From Duganella sp. CF458 (lineage in GTDB: Bacteria > Pseudomonadota > Gammaproteobacteria > Burkholderiales > Burkholderiaceae_D), in NCBI RefSeq assembly GCF_900113115.1, contig NZ_FOOF01000006.1, forward strand, positions 124,001 through 188,000: 64,000 nucleotides of DNA, given 5' to 3'. The notes beneath the pieces were generated by a model, which made no database searches, was not told the origin of the DNA, and saw nothing but the letters and a program-made list of their open reading frames with translations. Positions 37,325 to 46,271 of the stretch are shown piece by piece; position 1 is the first letter of the stretch, and the number at the start of each line of letters is the position of its first letter. The position numbers and the translations under genes were made by a program.

Positions 37325-37404
37325 TGAAAGTCGGGGTCAGCTCTGGCTTCTCGGGGAGATTTGCGCAAATCTCCCGGAGAAGCCAGAGCCGGCGCCGACT
37401 TTCA
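37325..37404. repeat. 80-bp palindromic element (copy 1)
   Basis: A near-perfect inverted repeat centred at 37364/37365 with no spacer. The outer arms TGAAAGTCGG / CCGACTTTCA pair fully, and the inner 25-base arms (37340-37364 and 37365-37389) have one mismatch. The left arm contains TCGGGGTCAG, which is shared with the second 80-bp element at 48562. It lies between a DUF4399 gene and gltX and may act as a terminator as well as a REP-like element. Confidence 0.75.
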
Positions 37405-37448
37405 TTACGGTAGAATTACGCCTTTATATTTTCTGCATTCCATTCGAA

Positions 37449-38843
37449 ATGACTCAAGTCCGTACCCGTTTCGCACCCAGCCCAACCGGTTTCCTGCACC
37501 TGGGCGGCGCTCGCACTGCGCTGTATTCCTGGGCTTTCGCACGCCACTTCGGCGGCACTTTTGTATTGCGTATCGAAGACACCGACCTGGAGCGTTCGAC
37601 ACCGGAGGCGGTGCAGGCCATCCTGGATGGCATGGAGTGGCTCGGCCTGCAACATGATGAAGGCCCGTTCTACCAAATGAAGCGGATGGACCGCTACCGT
37701 GAAGTGGTGGCGCAGATGCTGGCTGCCGGTACGGCTTACCATTGCTACTCGTCGCCGGAAGAAGTGCAGGCCATGCGCGACAAGGCGACTGCCGCCGGCG
37801 ACAAGCCGCGCTACGATGGCACCTGGCGTCCGGAAGAGGGCAAGACCCTGCCGCCGGTGCCGGCCGAGCGCAAGCCTGTGGTGCGTTTCAAGAACCCGCT
37901 GGAAGGCGATGTGACGTGGACTGACGTGGTCAAGGGCCCGATCACCATCTCCAACAAGGAGCTGGACGACCTGGTCATCGCCCGCCCGGATGGCACCCCG
38001 ACTTACAACTTCTGCGTTGCGGTGGACGACTGGGATATGCAGATCACCCACGTGCTGCGCGGCGACGATCACGTGAACAACACCCCGCGCCAGATCAATA
38101 TCCTGCGCGCAATCGGTGCCAAGCTGCCGGAGTATGGCCACCTGCCGATGATCCTGGGCTCCGACGGCGCCAAGCTGTCCAAGCGCCACGGCGCCGTCAG
38201 CGTGATCGATTACGCCGACAAGGGCTACCTGCCGGAAGCCATGCTGAACTACCTGGCGCGCCTGGGCTGGTCGCACGGCAACGATGAGCTGTTCTCGATG
38301 GCACAGTTCACCGAATGGTTCAACCTGGAGAGCCTGACCGCTTCGTCGGCGCAGTTCGACTTCGACAAGCTGGCCTGGGTCAATAACCATTGGATCAAGC
38401 AAGCCGACAACGCGCGCCTGGCCGAATTGGCCAGCAAGCCGCTGCTGGCCGGCGGGGCCGTCTTTGAAGGTGCGCCTGAACTGTCCACCGTCATCGGCTT
38501 GCTGAAGGACCGCAGCAACACCATCGTTGAACTGGCGGAAGCCGCAATGCTGTTCTACCGCGCGCCAAACCCGGATGCGGCCTTGATGACCCAGCATTAC
38601 ACCGATGCCGTGAAACCGGCCGTGGCCGATTTTGCCGCGCGCATCGCGACCGTTGAGTGGACCAAGGAAGCCATCGCCGCCATGATCAAGGAAGTGCTGG
38701 CGGCGCACGGCCTGAAGATGCCTCAGCTGGCCATGCCGCTGCGCTTGATGGTGGCCGGCCAATTGCAGACTCCTGCCATCGATGCAGTGCTGCAATTGTT
38801 CGGGCGCGACACCGTGGCAGCCCGCCTGGCGAAATTTGCGTAA
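37449..38843 (+). CDS. gltX: Glutamyl-tRNA synthetase
   Basis: This 464-aa class I synthetase charges tRNA-Glu. The HIGH-type motif is in [13 protein letters not shown], the DTD segment in [10 protein letters not shown], and the KMSKS-type motif is KLSKRHG near residue 240. Length is standard. It is directly followed by three tRNA-Ala/tRNA-Glu pairs, so its own substrate genes lie next door; the tRNA promoter begins about 30 bases after its stop. Confidence 0.98.
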   Translation: MTQVRTRFAPSPTGFLHLGGARTALYSWAFARHFGGTFVLRIEDTDLERSTPEAVQAILDGMEWLGLQHDEGPFYQMKRMDRYREVVAQMLAAGTAYHCYSSPEEVQAMRDKATAAGDKPRYDGTWRPEEGKTLPPVPAERKPVVRFKNPLEGDVTWTDVVKGPITISNKELDDLVIARPDGTPTYNFCVAVDDWDMQITHVLRGDDHVNNTPRQINILRAIGAKLPEYGHLPMILGSDGAKLSKRHGAVSVIDYADKGYLPEAMLNYLARLGWSHGNDELFSMAQFTEWFNLESLTASSAQFDFDKLAWVNNHWIKQADNARLAELASKPLLAGGAVFEGAPELSTVIGLLKDRSNTIVELAEAAMLFYRAPNPDAALMTQHYTDAVKPAVADFAARIATVEWTKEAIAAMIKEVLAAHGLKMPQLAMPLRLMVAGQLQTPAIDAVLQLFGRDTVAARLAKFA

Positions 38844-38872
38844 ATAATTTCGACAATCTTGCAAATTAGCAT

Positions 38873-38900
38873 TTGCAATTTCAAGAAGGGCTGCTATACT
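38873..38900 (+). promoter_or_regulatory. Sigma-70 promoter of the Ala/Glu tRNA cluster
   Basis: TTGCAA (38873-38878), a 16-base spacer and TATACT (38895-38900), ending 18 bases before the first tRNA. Confidence 0.65.
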
Positions 38901-38918
38901 TCTGTCTCCTTCGAAAAC

Positions 38919-38994
<76 letters not shown>

Positions 38995-39040
38995 GTTTAG
39001 CGAAGGAAAAGCAGTAAAACGGTAGTAAAAGCAGTCCAGG

Positions 39041-39116
39041 GTCCCCATCGTCTAGAGGCCTAGGACATCACCCTTTCACGGTGAGTACCGGGGTTCGAAT
39101 CCCCGTGGGGACGCCA
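39041..39116 (+). tRNA. tRNA-Glu(TTC), copy 1
   Basis: 76 bases with encoded CCA; acceptor GTCCCCA / TGGGGAC; anticodon loop CTTTCAC gives TTC. Confidence 0.97.
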
Positions 39117-39142
39117 AGAGCAGTAACAATCTGTGCCAGCAT

Positions 39143-39218
<76 letters not shown>

Positions 39219-39267
39219 ACGCGGCAGAGATTGAGCAGGAAAGTAGTAAAACAGGAAAGTCCATATG

Positions 39268-39343
39268 GTCCCCATCGTCTAGAGGCCTAGGACATCACCC
39301 TTTCACGGTGAGTACCGGGGTTCGAATCCCCGTGGGGACGCCA
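39268..39343 (+). tRNA. tRNA-Glu(TTC), copy 2
   Basis: Mature sequence identical to copy 1; the spacer before it shares AGTAGTAAAAC-like words with the spacer of pair 1. Confidence 0.97.
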
Positions 39344-39368
39344 GCTTTTCGTATTATGTTGTGCCCAG

Positions 39369-39444
<76 letters not shown>

Positions 39445-39476
39445 TCAACGGGCACAACGTAGCAATAGTCCAACAG

Positions 39477-39552
39477 GTCCCCATCGTCTAGAGGCCTAGG
39501 ACATCACCCTTTCACGGTGAGTACCGGGGTTCGAATCCCCGTGGGGACGCCA
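39477..39552 (+). tRNA. tRNA-Glu(TTC), copy 3
   Basis: Mature sequence identical to the other copies; last tRNA of the left cluster. Confidence 0.97.
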
Positions 39553-39666
39553 GCATTTCTTCTTACTCCCATTTAAGCCTGCCTAAAAAACGTGCAAGCT
39601 TAACTCCTTTGCATCTTCGTGGTTTGCGTACTAATATGAGTTACGAACCCTGCACAGGAGGAAGTC

Positions 39667-40170
39667 ATGGAACTTCGCGTGTTGCAATCGCATCGCTGGG
39701 TGGCGCGCCAGGCTGACTGGACGGCCGCAGCCATCGCCGGTTTCGGAGCCGGCGGTATCCTGATGTTGATGGAGTTGATATGGGCCACCGTGCAAGGCGG
39801 TGACCGATGGCTGACAACCCGGATGGTAGCGGCGATGGTCATGGGCTGGGAGGTGCTGCAAACCTCCGGCTACGACCTGGCAGTCGTGATCGCAGCGCTG
39901 GCAGTTCACTATATCCTCGGTATCACTTTCGCCATGATGCTGGCGGCCATCATCGCACCATTCCAGCTCGATTCGAGCCTGGGCTTGGTGACACTGGTCG
40001 GTGCGGCCTTCGGCGTGTTGCTGTATGTGCTGAATTTCTACGGCATGTCCGGCGCCTTCACCTGGTTTGCCGATCTGCGGGGGTGGGCCACTTTCGGCGC
40101 CCACGTGGTCTTCGGCGCCTGCTGCGCAATGTTCTACCGCATGTTGGAGCGGCCAGAAAAACGCGAATGA
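39667..40170 (+). CDS. Membrane protein of unknown function
   Basis: This 167-aa protein has a polar start (~17 residues) and four transmembrane helices (~20-42, ~68-98 with a kink, ~105-125, ~135-155). It has a good ribosome binding site (AGGAGG). I see no catalytic motif. It lies between the tRNA cluster and the cytochrome oxidase operon, in the same direction, with a hairpin between it and the oxidase genes. It might support the oxidase, but the sequence does not show this. Confidence 0.7.
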   Translation: MELRVLQSHRWVARQADWTAAAIAGFGAGGILMLMELIWATVQGGDRWLTTRMVAAMVMGWEVLQTSGYDLAVVIAALAVHYILGITFAMMLAAIIAPFQLDSSLGLVTLVGAAFGVLLYVLNFYGMSGAFTWFADLRGWATFGAHVVFGACCAMFYRMLERPEKRE

Positions 40171-40187
40171 ATAAGCCTTAGCAAGTG

Positions 40188-40209
40188 CGCCCCGCCAATG
40201 AGCGGGGCG
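40188..40209 (+). terminator. Hairpin between the membrane gene and the oxidase operon
   Basis: Stem CGCCCCGC / GCGGGGCG with a CAATGA loop, 18 bases after the stop; no T-run. Candidate terminator or RNA-stabilising structure. Confidence 0.4.
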
Positions 40210-40251
40210 TAGCCGTGTGTAGTTTTCCCATAACTAACCGGGCTTATCATT

Positions 40252-41349
40252 ATGGCGTTGGCAATCTCTCTTATCCTGATTGTTCTTGGCGCGATTATTT
40301 TTCACTGGCTCAGCCCATGGTGGCTGACTCCCATAGCCTCCAACTGGCAGGCGATGGACGATGCTCTGATGATCACACTCGTGATCTGCGCCGCTCTCTT
40401 CATCATCATTCACCTGTTTGTCGCTTACGCCGTGGTCAAGTTCCGCCACCGCGAAGGCCATCGCGCCGCGGCGGAGTCGCATAACCGCAAGCTGGAGTGG
40501 TGGCTGATCGGTGCCACCTCGCTCGGTATCGTGGCGATGCTGGCGCCGGGCTTGCATGTGTATGCGAAGCTGATCGACCCGCCGCCGAACGCCAGCGTGT
40601 TCGAGGTGATGGGCAAGCAGTGGGATTGGCATTTCCGCTTGCCGGGCAAGGATAACAAGCTTGGCGTGACGGATGTGCGCTTCATCAATGCCACCAATCC
40701 TTTCGGCATCGATCCACAAGACCCGGCCGGGCAGGACGATGTGCTGGTCGATGGCAGCGAGATCCATATTCCGCTCAACCAGCCAGTCAAGGTGCTGTTG
40801 CGCGCGCAGGACGTGCTACACGACTTCTACGTACCGCAGTTCCGCACCCGCATGAATATGGTGCCGGGACTGGTGACCCAATTCTGGCTGACACCGACCC
40901 AGACCGGGCGCTTCGAAGTGCTGTGCGCCCAGCTTTGCGGGGTGGGGCATTCGAATATGCGTAGCGCGGTGGTGGTCGAGGAGCAGGCTGTCTACGATGC
41001 CTGGCTGGCGAAGCAGCCGACCTTCAGCGGCCATGGCGCGGTGGGCGGTGTCGGCGGACCTGCGGAGCCAGGCAAGCAGGGCAGGCTGATCGCGCAATCG
41101 AAAGGCTGCGTGGCCTGCCACAGTGTGGACGGTGCGCCGAGCGTCGGGCCGACCTGGAAAGGCCTGTTCGGCAAGCAGGAGACGCTGGAAGGAGGCGCCA
41201 CCATCGCAGTGGACGAGGCCTACCTGAAGCAGTCCATCAACGACCCCAAGGCCCAGGTGGTCAAGGGCTTCCCGAACATCATGCCGCCCAATCCGCTAAG
41301 CGACGAGGAAATGGCGGCGATGATCGACTACATCAAGACTGTACGCTGA
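40252..41349 (+). CDS. ctaC: Cytochrome c oxidase subunit II with fused cytochrome c (caa3 type)
   Basis: This 365-aa protein has two N-terminal transmembrane helices (~2-20 and ~40-62 in the annotated frame) and a third hydrophobic stretch at ~83-103. A cupredoxin domain with the CuA site (CAQLCGVGHSNM: two Cys, His, Met) follows. A C-terminal cytochrome c domain has haem motif CVACH and a distal Met in NIMPPNP. It takes electrons from cytochrome c and passes them to subunit I. The fused haem domain marks a caa3-type oxidase. The ribosome binding site is weak, so the exact start is less sure. It leads a five-gene operon. Confidence 0.93.
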   Translation: MALAISLILIVLGAIIFHWLSPWWLTPIASNWQAMDDALMITLVICAALFIIIHLFVAYAVVKFRHREGHRAAAESHNRKLEWWLIGATSLGIVAMLAPGLHVYAKLIDPPPNASVFEVMGKQWDWHFRLPGKDNKLGVTDVRFINATNPFGIDPQDPAGQDDVLVDGSEIHIPLNQPVKVLLRAQDVLHDFYVPQFRTRMNMVPGLVTQFWLTPTQTGRFEVLCAQLCGVGHSNMRSAVVVEEQAVYDAWLAKQPTFSGHGAVGGVGGPAEPGKQGRLIAQSKGCVACHSVDGAPSVGPTWKGLFGKQETLEGGATIAVDEAYLKQSINDPKAQVVKGFPNIMPPNPLSDEEMAAMIDYIKTVR

Positions 41350-41360
41350 GGAGACCTCGC

Positions 41361-43169
41361 ATGTCTTATGGTGAAGAGCACAGCCACGACGATGAAGGGC
41401 ATCACGCACCGCAAAGCTTCTGGACCAAATATGTCTGGAGCCAGGACCACAAGGTTATCGCGATCCAGTACACGCTGACGGCGCTGTTCATCGGCACCGT
41501 CGGCTTGATCCTGTCGGACCTGATGCGCCTGCAGCTTGGCTTCCCCGGCAAATTCCAGTTCATCGACCCCAGCAGCTATTACCAGTTCATCACCATGCAC
41601 GGCATGATCATGGTGGTGTACCTGCTGACGGCGCTGTTCCTCGGCGGCTTCGGCAATTACCTGATTCCGCTCATGGTCGGGGCGCGCGACATGGTGTTCC
41701 CGTTCCTGAACATGCTCTCCTATTGGTTCTACCTGCTGGCGGTGGTGGTGCTGTGCGTGAGCTTCTTCGTACCGGGCGGCCCGACTGGCGCGGGCTGGAC
41801 CCTGTATCCGCCGCAGGCGATCCTGCCGGGCACGCCGGGTGTGGAGTGGGGCATCATCGTGATGCTTGTGTCGCTGGCGATCTTCATCGTCGCGGCCACC
41901 ATGGGCGGCTTGAACTATGTGACCACGGTGCTGCAGGCGCGTACGCGCGGCATGACCCTGATGCGCATGCCGCTGTCGGTGTGGGGTATTTTCGTGGCGA
42001 CCATCCTGGCGCTGCTGGCATTCCCGGCGCTGTTCGTCAGCGCGGTGATGATGCTGTTCGATAAGACGCTGCACACCAGCTTCTTCATGCCGGCCCTGGT
42101 CTCGATGGGCCAGCAGCTTGACTACAAGGGCGGCAGCCCGCTGTTGTTCCAGCACCTGTTCTGGTTCTTCGGCCACCCGGAAGTGTATATCGTTGCGCTG
42201 CCGGCGTTCGGCGTGATCTCCGACCTGATCAGCGTACATGCCCGCAAGTGCATCTTCGGCTACCGCATGATGGTGTGGGCGATCGTGATCATTGGCGCCT
42301 TGAGCTTCGTGGTGTGGGCGCACCATATGTACGTCAGCGGCATGCACCCCTGGTTCGGCTTCTTCTTCGCCACCACGACCCTGATCATTGCCGTGCCGAC
42401 CGCGCTGAAAGTCTATAACTGGACGCTGACACTCTGGCGCGGCGACATCCATATGACGGTGCCGATGCTGTTCGCGCTCGGCTTTATCAGCACCTTCCTG
42501 ATCGGCGGGCTGACCGGCCTATTCCTCGGCAACGTCAGCGTCGATATCCCGCTGTCGAATACCTACTTCGTGGTGGCGCACTTCCACATGGTGATGGGCG
42601 TATCCCCGGTTCTGGCCGTGTTTGGCGGCCTGTATCACTGGTACCCGAAAGTGACGGGCCGCATGTACAGTGAGACGCTGGGGCAGGCGCACTTCTGGAT
42701 TACTTTCATCGGCGCGTATGCGATCTTCTTCCCGATGCATTACCTTGGCATTCTCGGCATGCCGCGCCGTTATTACGCCTATGAGAATTACGCCTTCATC
42801 CCCGAATCGGCGCACACGCTGAATGCCTTTATCTCGGTGGCGGCGCTGATCGTCGGCGTGGCGCAACTGCTGTTCCTGTGGAACCTGGCGTGGAGCGCGC
42901 GCAAAGGGGCGGTGGCTGGCGGCAATCCGTGGCGCGCCGCCAGCCTCGAGTGGTTCACGCCGCATACGCCGCCGGAGCATGGCAACTGGGGGCCCGAACT
43001 GCCGTCCGTGCATCGCGGCGCCTACGAATATGGTGTCGATGGACCCGGCGGCGACTACATCCCACAGAATGCCGGGCCTGAATACGGACCGGACCCGCAT
43101 GCGCCGCCGCCAGCGCATCCGCCGGCACGCTCTGTGCCGCAGCACGATCCTGCGGAGGTGCCCAAATGA
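41361..43169 (+). CDS. ctaD: Cytochrome c oxidase subunit I
   Basis: This 602-aa haem-copper oxidase core has 12 helices. The His ligands are seen in TMHGMIMV (haem a), WFFGHPEVY (CuB with the His-Tyr cross-link region, A1-type), WAHHMY (CuB) and VAHFHMV (haem a3/a). The C-terminal ~70 residues are an unusual Pro/His/Gly-rich tail outside the membrane. It reduces O2 to water and pumps protons. The stop overlaps the next start (ATGA). Confidence 0.96.
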   Translation: MSYGEEHSHDDEGHHAPQSFWTKYVWSQDHKVIAIQYTLTALFIGTVGLILSDLMRLQLGFPGKFQFIDPSSYYQFITMHGMIMVVYLLTALFLGGFGNYLIPLMVGARDMVFPFLNMLSYWFYLLAVVVLCVSFFVPGGPTGAGWTLYPPQAILPGTPGVEWGIIVMLVSLAIFIVAATMGGLNYVTTVLQARTRGMTLMRMPLSVWGIFVATILALLAFPALFVSAVMMLFDKTLHTSFFMPALVSMGQQLDYKGGSPLLFQHLFWFFGHPEVYIVALPAFGVISDLISVHARKCIFGYRMMVWAIVIIGALSFVVWAHHMYVSGMHPWFGFFFATTTLIIAVPTALKVYNWTLTLWRGDIHMTVPMLFALGFISTFLIGGLTGLFLGNVSVDIPLSNTYFVVAHFHMVMGVSPVLAVFGGLYHWYPKVTGRMYSETLGQAHFWITFIGAYAIFFPMHYLGILGMPRRYYAYENYAFIPESAHTLNAFISVAALIVGVAQLLFLWNLAWSARKGAVAGGNPWRAASLEWFTPHTPPEHGNWGPELPSVHRGAYEYGVDGPGGDYIPQNAGPEYGPDPHAPPPAHPPARSVPQHDPAEVPK

Positions 43170-43783
43170 GCGCCAACGCTACGCTGCGCGGCAACGGCGA
43201 TTTCCCGGGGCAGCCGGCCTGGCCGAATGGTGCGCGCCGCATCGGCCTGTGGGTCTTCATGGTGGTGGTCAGCACCTTGTTTGGCCTGTTCGGCGTCGCC
43301 TATATGATGCGTGCCGCTTATGAAGACTGGCGGCCGATCGCCTATGTGCCGTGGCAACTGTATTGCAGCACCGGCCTGCTGGTACTCTGCAGCCTGGCGT
43401 GGGAGCTGGCGCGGCGCCATGCAGCTGCCGGCCGGCGTGAGGCGGCGCGCGGCACCTCGATTGGCGCGCTGCTGCTGTCGGCCATGTTCGTGCTATCCCA
43501 GCTCTACGCATGGCAGGCGATGACGGCTGCCGACTATGGGGTCGCCGCCAATCCCGCCAACAGTTTCTTTTACCTGATCACCGGCCTGCACGCGCTGCAC
43601 GTGTTGGGTGGCATGGTGGCGGGCACGTTCGCGCTGCGCCGGGCGGGGGAGGCGATCGGCCTGTGCGCGCAGTACTGGCATTTCCTGTTTGTCCTCTGGC
43701 TGGCGGTGTTCGCCTTGCTGTATATGGTGACGCCGGAATTTGTCAGGGCCTTCTGCACAACGATAGGCATTCCAGTGAGGTGA
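43166..43783 (+). CDS. Haem-copper oxidase subunit III (first paralogue)
   Basis: This 205-aa membrane protein has five helices; 'ITGLHALHVLGGMVAG' and 'QYWHFLFVLWLAVFALLYM' are subunit III signatures. It overlaps ctaD by four bases and is followed after three bases by a second, different subunit III. It lacks some of the conserved acidic residues seen in the second copy, so it may have a structural role. Confidence 0.88.
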   Translation: MSANATLRGNGDFPGQPAWPNGARRIGLWVFMVVVSTLFGLFGVAYMMRAAYEDWRPIAYVPWQLYCSTGLLVLCSLAWELARRHAAAGRREAARGTSIGALLLSAMFVLSQLYAWQAMTAADYGVAANPANSFFYLITGLHALHVLGGMVAGTFALRRAGEAIGLCAQYWHFLFVLWLAVFALLYMVTPEFVRAFCTTIGIPVR

Positions 43784-43786
43784 GGT

Positions 43787-44443
43787 ATGGATACCGGCAC
43801 CAACGATTTGAAAGGCTTCGTTTCCGACTGGGCGGGCGACCGCGTCGCGTTCCGCGTCCCGTGGGGCAAGGCGATGATGTGGATCTTCCTGCTTAGCGAC
43901 ACCTTCATCTTCGGCACCTTCCTCACCGGCTATATGTCGGTCCGCATGGCCACCACGTCGGCGTGGCCGAATCCCAGCGAAGTTTTCTCGCTCACCATTG
44001 CAGGCACCGATTACCCACTGCTGCTGATCGCGATCATGACGTTCGTGTTGATCACCAGTAGCGGCACGATGGCGATGGCGGTGAATGCCGCATATCAGCG
44101 CAATCGAAAACTGGCGGCGACCTTGATGATGGTCACTGCCGCATTCGGCGTCGTATTCGTCGGCATGCAAGCCTTCGAGTGGACCAAGCTGATTCACGAG
44201 GGCGTGCGGCCATGGGGCAATCCGATGGGTGCGGCGCAATTCGGCTCGTGCTTCTTCATGATTACCGGCTTCCACGGGCTGCACGTGTCGGCGGGCGTGA
44301 TCTATTTATTGATCATCGCGCGGCGGGTGCTGAACGGGCATTACGAGAAAAAGGGTTATGACATCGTCGAGATCACCGGCCTGTATTGGCACTTTGTCGA
44401 CCTTGTCTGGGTATTCATCTTTGCATTGTTCTATCTCTGGTAG
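43787..44443 (+). CDS. ctaE: Cytochrome c oxidase subunit III (second paralogue)
   Basis: This 218-aa protein has five helices. 'ITGFHGLHVSAGVIYLL', 'GMQAFEWTKLIHEG' and the terminal 'LYWHFVDLVWVFIFALFYLW' are standard CtaE features, including the conserved Glu of helix 3. Subunit III stabilises the proton path of subunit I. Having two subunit III genes side by side is uncommon and suggests gene duplication or a split origin. Confidence 0.92.
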   Translation: MDTGTNDLKGFVSDWAGDRVAFRVPWGKAMMWIFLLSDTFIFGTFLTGYMSVRMATTSAWPNPSEVFSLTIAGTDYPLLLIAIMTFVLITSSGTMAMAVNAAYQRNRKLAATLMMVTAAFGVVFVGMQAFEWTKLIHEGVRPWGNPMGAAQFGSCFFMITGFHGLHVSAGVIYLLIIARRVLNGHYEKKGYDIVEITGLYWHFVDLVWVFIFALFYLW

Positions 44444-44452
44444 GAGGTTGCC

Positions 44453-44788
44453 ATGCCTGAAGCTACCGCCGCACATCAACAGCATCCGATAGGCACCTAC
44501 GTCAAAGTCTGGATACTGCTGTTCGTTTTAAGCTTCTTCTCTTACCTGGTGGACTTCTTCCACTTGCAAGGCTTGTTGCGCTGGTCGCTGATCCTGGTGT
44601 TGATGGCGCTGAAGGCCGGCTTTATCGTCGCCGTTTTCATGCATATGAAGTGGGAGAGGCTGGCGCTGATCTTCGCGATTACCTTGCCGCCACTGGCGAT
44701 TCTTGTGCTGGTGGGGATGATGTCGGCGGAGTCGCATTACGTGAACACGAATCGTGTTGAACACTTCGCCGTTGCGCCCTTGAAATGA
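44453..44788 (+). CDS. Cytochrome c oxidase subunit IV (prokaryotic type)
   Basis: This 111-aa protein has three helices (~18-38, ~45-62, ~70-90). 'KAGFIVAVFMHMKWE' is the hallmark of the prokaryotic COX4 family. It is the last gene of the oxidase operon, nine bases after subunit III. It probably helps assembly or stability. A tRNA-Glu promoter overlaps its last codons. Confidence 0.9.
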   Translation: MPEATAAHQQHPIGTYVKVWILLFVLSFFSYLVDFFHLQGLLRWSLILVLMALKAGFIVAVFMHMKWERLALIFAITLPPLAILVLVGMMSAESHYVNTNRVEHFAVAPLK

Positions 44789-44808
44789 GGCTTGCACGCT
44801 GATATAAT
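44780..44808 (+). promoter_or_regulatory. Strong sigma-70 promoter of the tRNA-Glu pair
   Basis: TTGAAA (44780-44785), a 17-base spacer and a perfect TATAAT (44803-44808), followed by a GC-rich start region (CGCGC) as in stringently controlled stable-RNA promoters. It begins inside the end of the oxidase subunit IV gene. Confidence 0.8.
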
Positions 44809-44827
44809 TCGCGCACGCTTTTACGAC

Positions 44828-44903
44828 GTCCCCATCGTCTAGAGGCCTAGGACATCACCCTTTCACGGTGAGTACCGGGGTTCGAATCCCCGTGGGGACG
44901 CCA
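44828..44903 (+). tRNA. tRNA-Glu(TTC), copy 4
   Basis: Identical mature sequence to copies 1-3, 19 bases after the TATAAT box. Confidence 0.97.
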
Positions 44904-44931
44904 AGTCATACAAGCGTAGTGCAAGTCCAGG

Positions 44932-45007
44932 GTCCCCATCGTCTAGAGGCCTAGGACATCACCCTTTCACGGTGAGTACCGGGGTTCGAATCCCCGTGGG
45001 GACGCCA
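44932..45007 (+). tRNA. tRNA-Glu(TTC), copy 5
   Basis: Identical mature sequence to copy 4; a short AT-ending hairpin (GCCGC...GCGGC then TTTTTC) follows at ~45021-45042 and may end transcription. Confidence 0.97.
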
Positions 45008-45054
45008 CAGATTAGAATGAAGCCGCCTAGTGCGGCTTTTTCATTTTCAGGCCT

Positions 45055-46206
45055 ATGTCAACCAGCTTGTCTCTCGATCTATTTTGCAAAGTTGTCGATA
45101 ACTTCGGCGACATCGGCATTTGCTGGCGCCTGGCGCGCCAGTTGCAGCGCGAGCACGGCATCGCCGTCACGCTGTGGGTCGATGACATGCGTACGTTCCA
45201 GCGCATCTGCCCGCAGGTCGACATGGCGGCGGAGCGCCAGCAAGTCGACCACATCGCCGTGCGCCACTGGACCTCGCAGGAGGGCGAGTTCAGCGCGGCC
45301 GACGTGGCCGACATCGTGATCGAATTCTTCGGCTGCGATATCCCGCCTGGCTATATCGCCGCAATGGCGCAGCGCCCGGAGCGCCCGGTGTGGTTGAACC
45401 TTGAAGGCTTGAGTGCGGAAGAGTGGGTGGAAGGCTGCCACAGCTTGCCGTCCCGGCATCCGCGCCTGCCATTGACGAAGTATTTCTTTTTCCCGGGCTT
45501 CACCGAAAAAACCGGCGGGCTCATGTACGAAAGAGGGCTTGAAGCCGAGCGCCTTGCCTTTATCTCCGATCCGGCTGCGGTAGCGGCTTTCCTGTCTTCG
45601 CTGGGTGTCAGGCAAACCGAGGCGGCGGCCATGAAGGTTTCATTGTTCTGCTATCCCTACGCGCCAGTCGCCGAGTTGTTCGCGGCGTGGTGCGGCGGCG
45701 AGCAGCCGGTGACTTGCCTGGTGCCGGAGGGAGTGGCGAGCGACGCCGTGGCACACTTCCTGGGTCAAGCGGCGGTGCCCGGTGCTGTGCGCAGCGAAGG
45801 TGCGCTGACGGTGCGCGTGCTGCCGTTCGTGCCGCAACAGGATTACGACAAGCTGCTTTGGTCCTGTGACTTGAATTTCGTGCGCGGCGAAGATTCCTGG
45901 GTGAGGGCGCAATGGGCTGGAAAATCCTTCATCTGGCACATTTACGCGCAAGACGAAAACCTGCACCATAAGAAGTTGCGCGCTTTCCTGCAGCGCTATG
46001 CGGCAGGCGGCGCGCTTGATGATTTTTCGCTGTGCTGGAATGGCGTCAAGGGCGGGGCAAGCGCGGGCGACTGGCCGGCCCTGTGGCAAGCGCTCGCGAT
46101 GGCCATGCCTGAAATTTCGGCAAAGTCGTCGGAATGGCAACAAAAAATTCTGGCCAACGGCGATCTGGCCGCGAATTTGACTAAATTTTGTGCATCGCTC
46201 AGGTAA
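45055..46206 (+). CDS. earP: EF-P arginine rhamnosyltransferase EarP
   Basis: This 383-aa GT-B-fold glycosyltransferase transfers rhamnose from dTDP-rhamnose to Arg32 of elongation factor P. The N-terminal VVDNFGDIGICWRLA motif holds the catalytic aspartates (Asp15 and Asp19 here), and RGEDSWVRAQWAGK near residue 275 holds the Glu that binds the nucleotide sugar. Its target efp lies 65 bases downstream. The N-terminal MSTSLSLDLFCKV matches the family start. Confidence 0.96.
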   Translation: MSTSLSLDLFCKVVDNFGDIGICWRLARQLQREHGIAVTLWVDDMRTFQRICPQVDMAAERQQVDHIAVRHWTSQEGEFSAADVADIVIEFFGCDIPPGYIAAMAQRPERPVWLNLEGLSAEEWVEGCHSLPSRHPRLPLTKYFFFPGFTEKTGGLMYERGLEAERLAFISDPAAVAAFLSSLGVRQTEAAAMKVSLFCYPYAPVAELFAAWCGGEQPVTCLVPEGVASDAVAHFLGQAAVPGAVRSEGALTVRVLPFVPQQDYDKLLWSCDLNFVRGEDSWVRAQWAGKSFIWHIYAQDENLHHKKLRAFLQRYAAGGALDDFSLCWNGVKGGASAGDWPALWQALAMAMPEISAKSSEWQQKILANGDLAANLTKFCASLR

Positions 46207-46221
46207 TACATCAAATCCCCG

Positions 46222-46230
46222 TGCTATAAT
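46222..46230 (+). promoter_or_regulatory. Extended -10 promoter of efp
   Basis: TGCTATAAT fits the extended -10 consensus TGnTATAAT, 42 bases before the efp ATG; no good -35 box is seen. efp can thus be made separately from earP. Confidence 0.6.
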
Positions 46231-46271
46231 GCGCGGTTACTGCAACTCCCCTTAACCGGTATATATTCGCT

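Noticed and set aside
37325..37404. 80-bp palindrome as a simple rho-independent terminator
   Set aside because: No T-run follows on either side, and a similar 80-bp element sits elsewhere in the window, so a repeat family fits better, although termination is not excluded.
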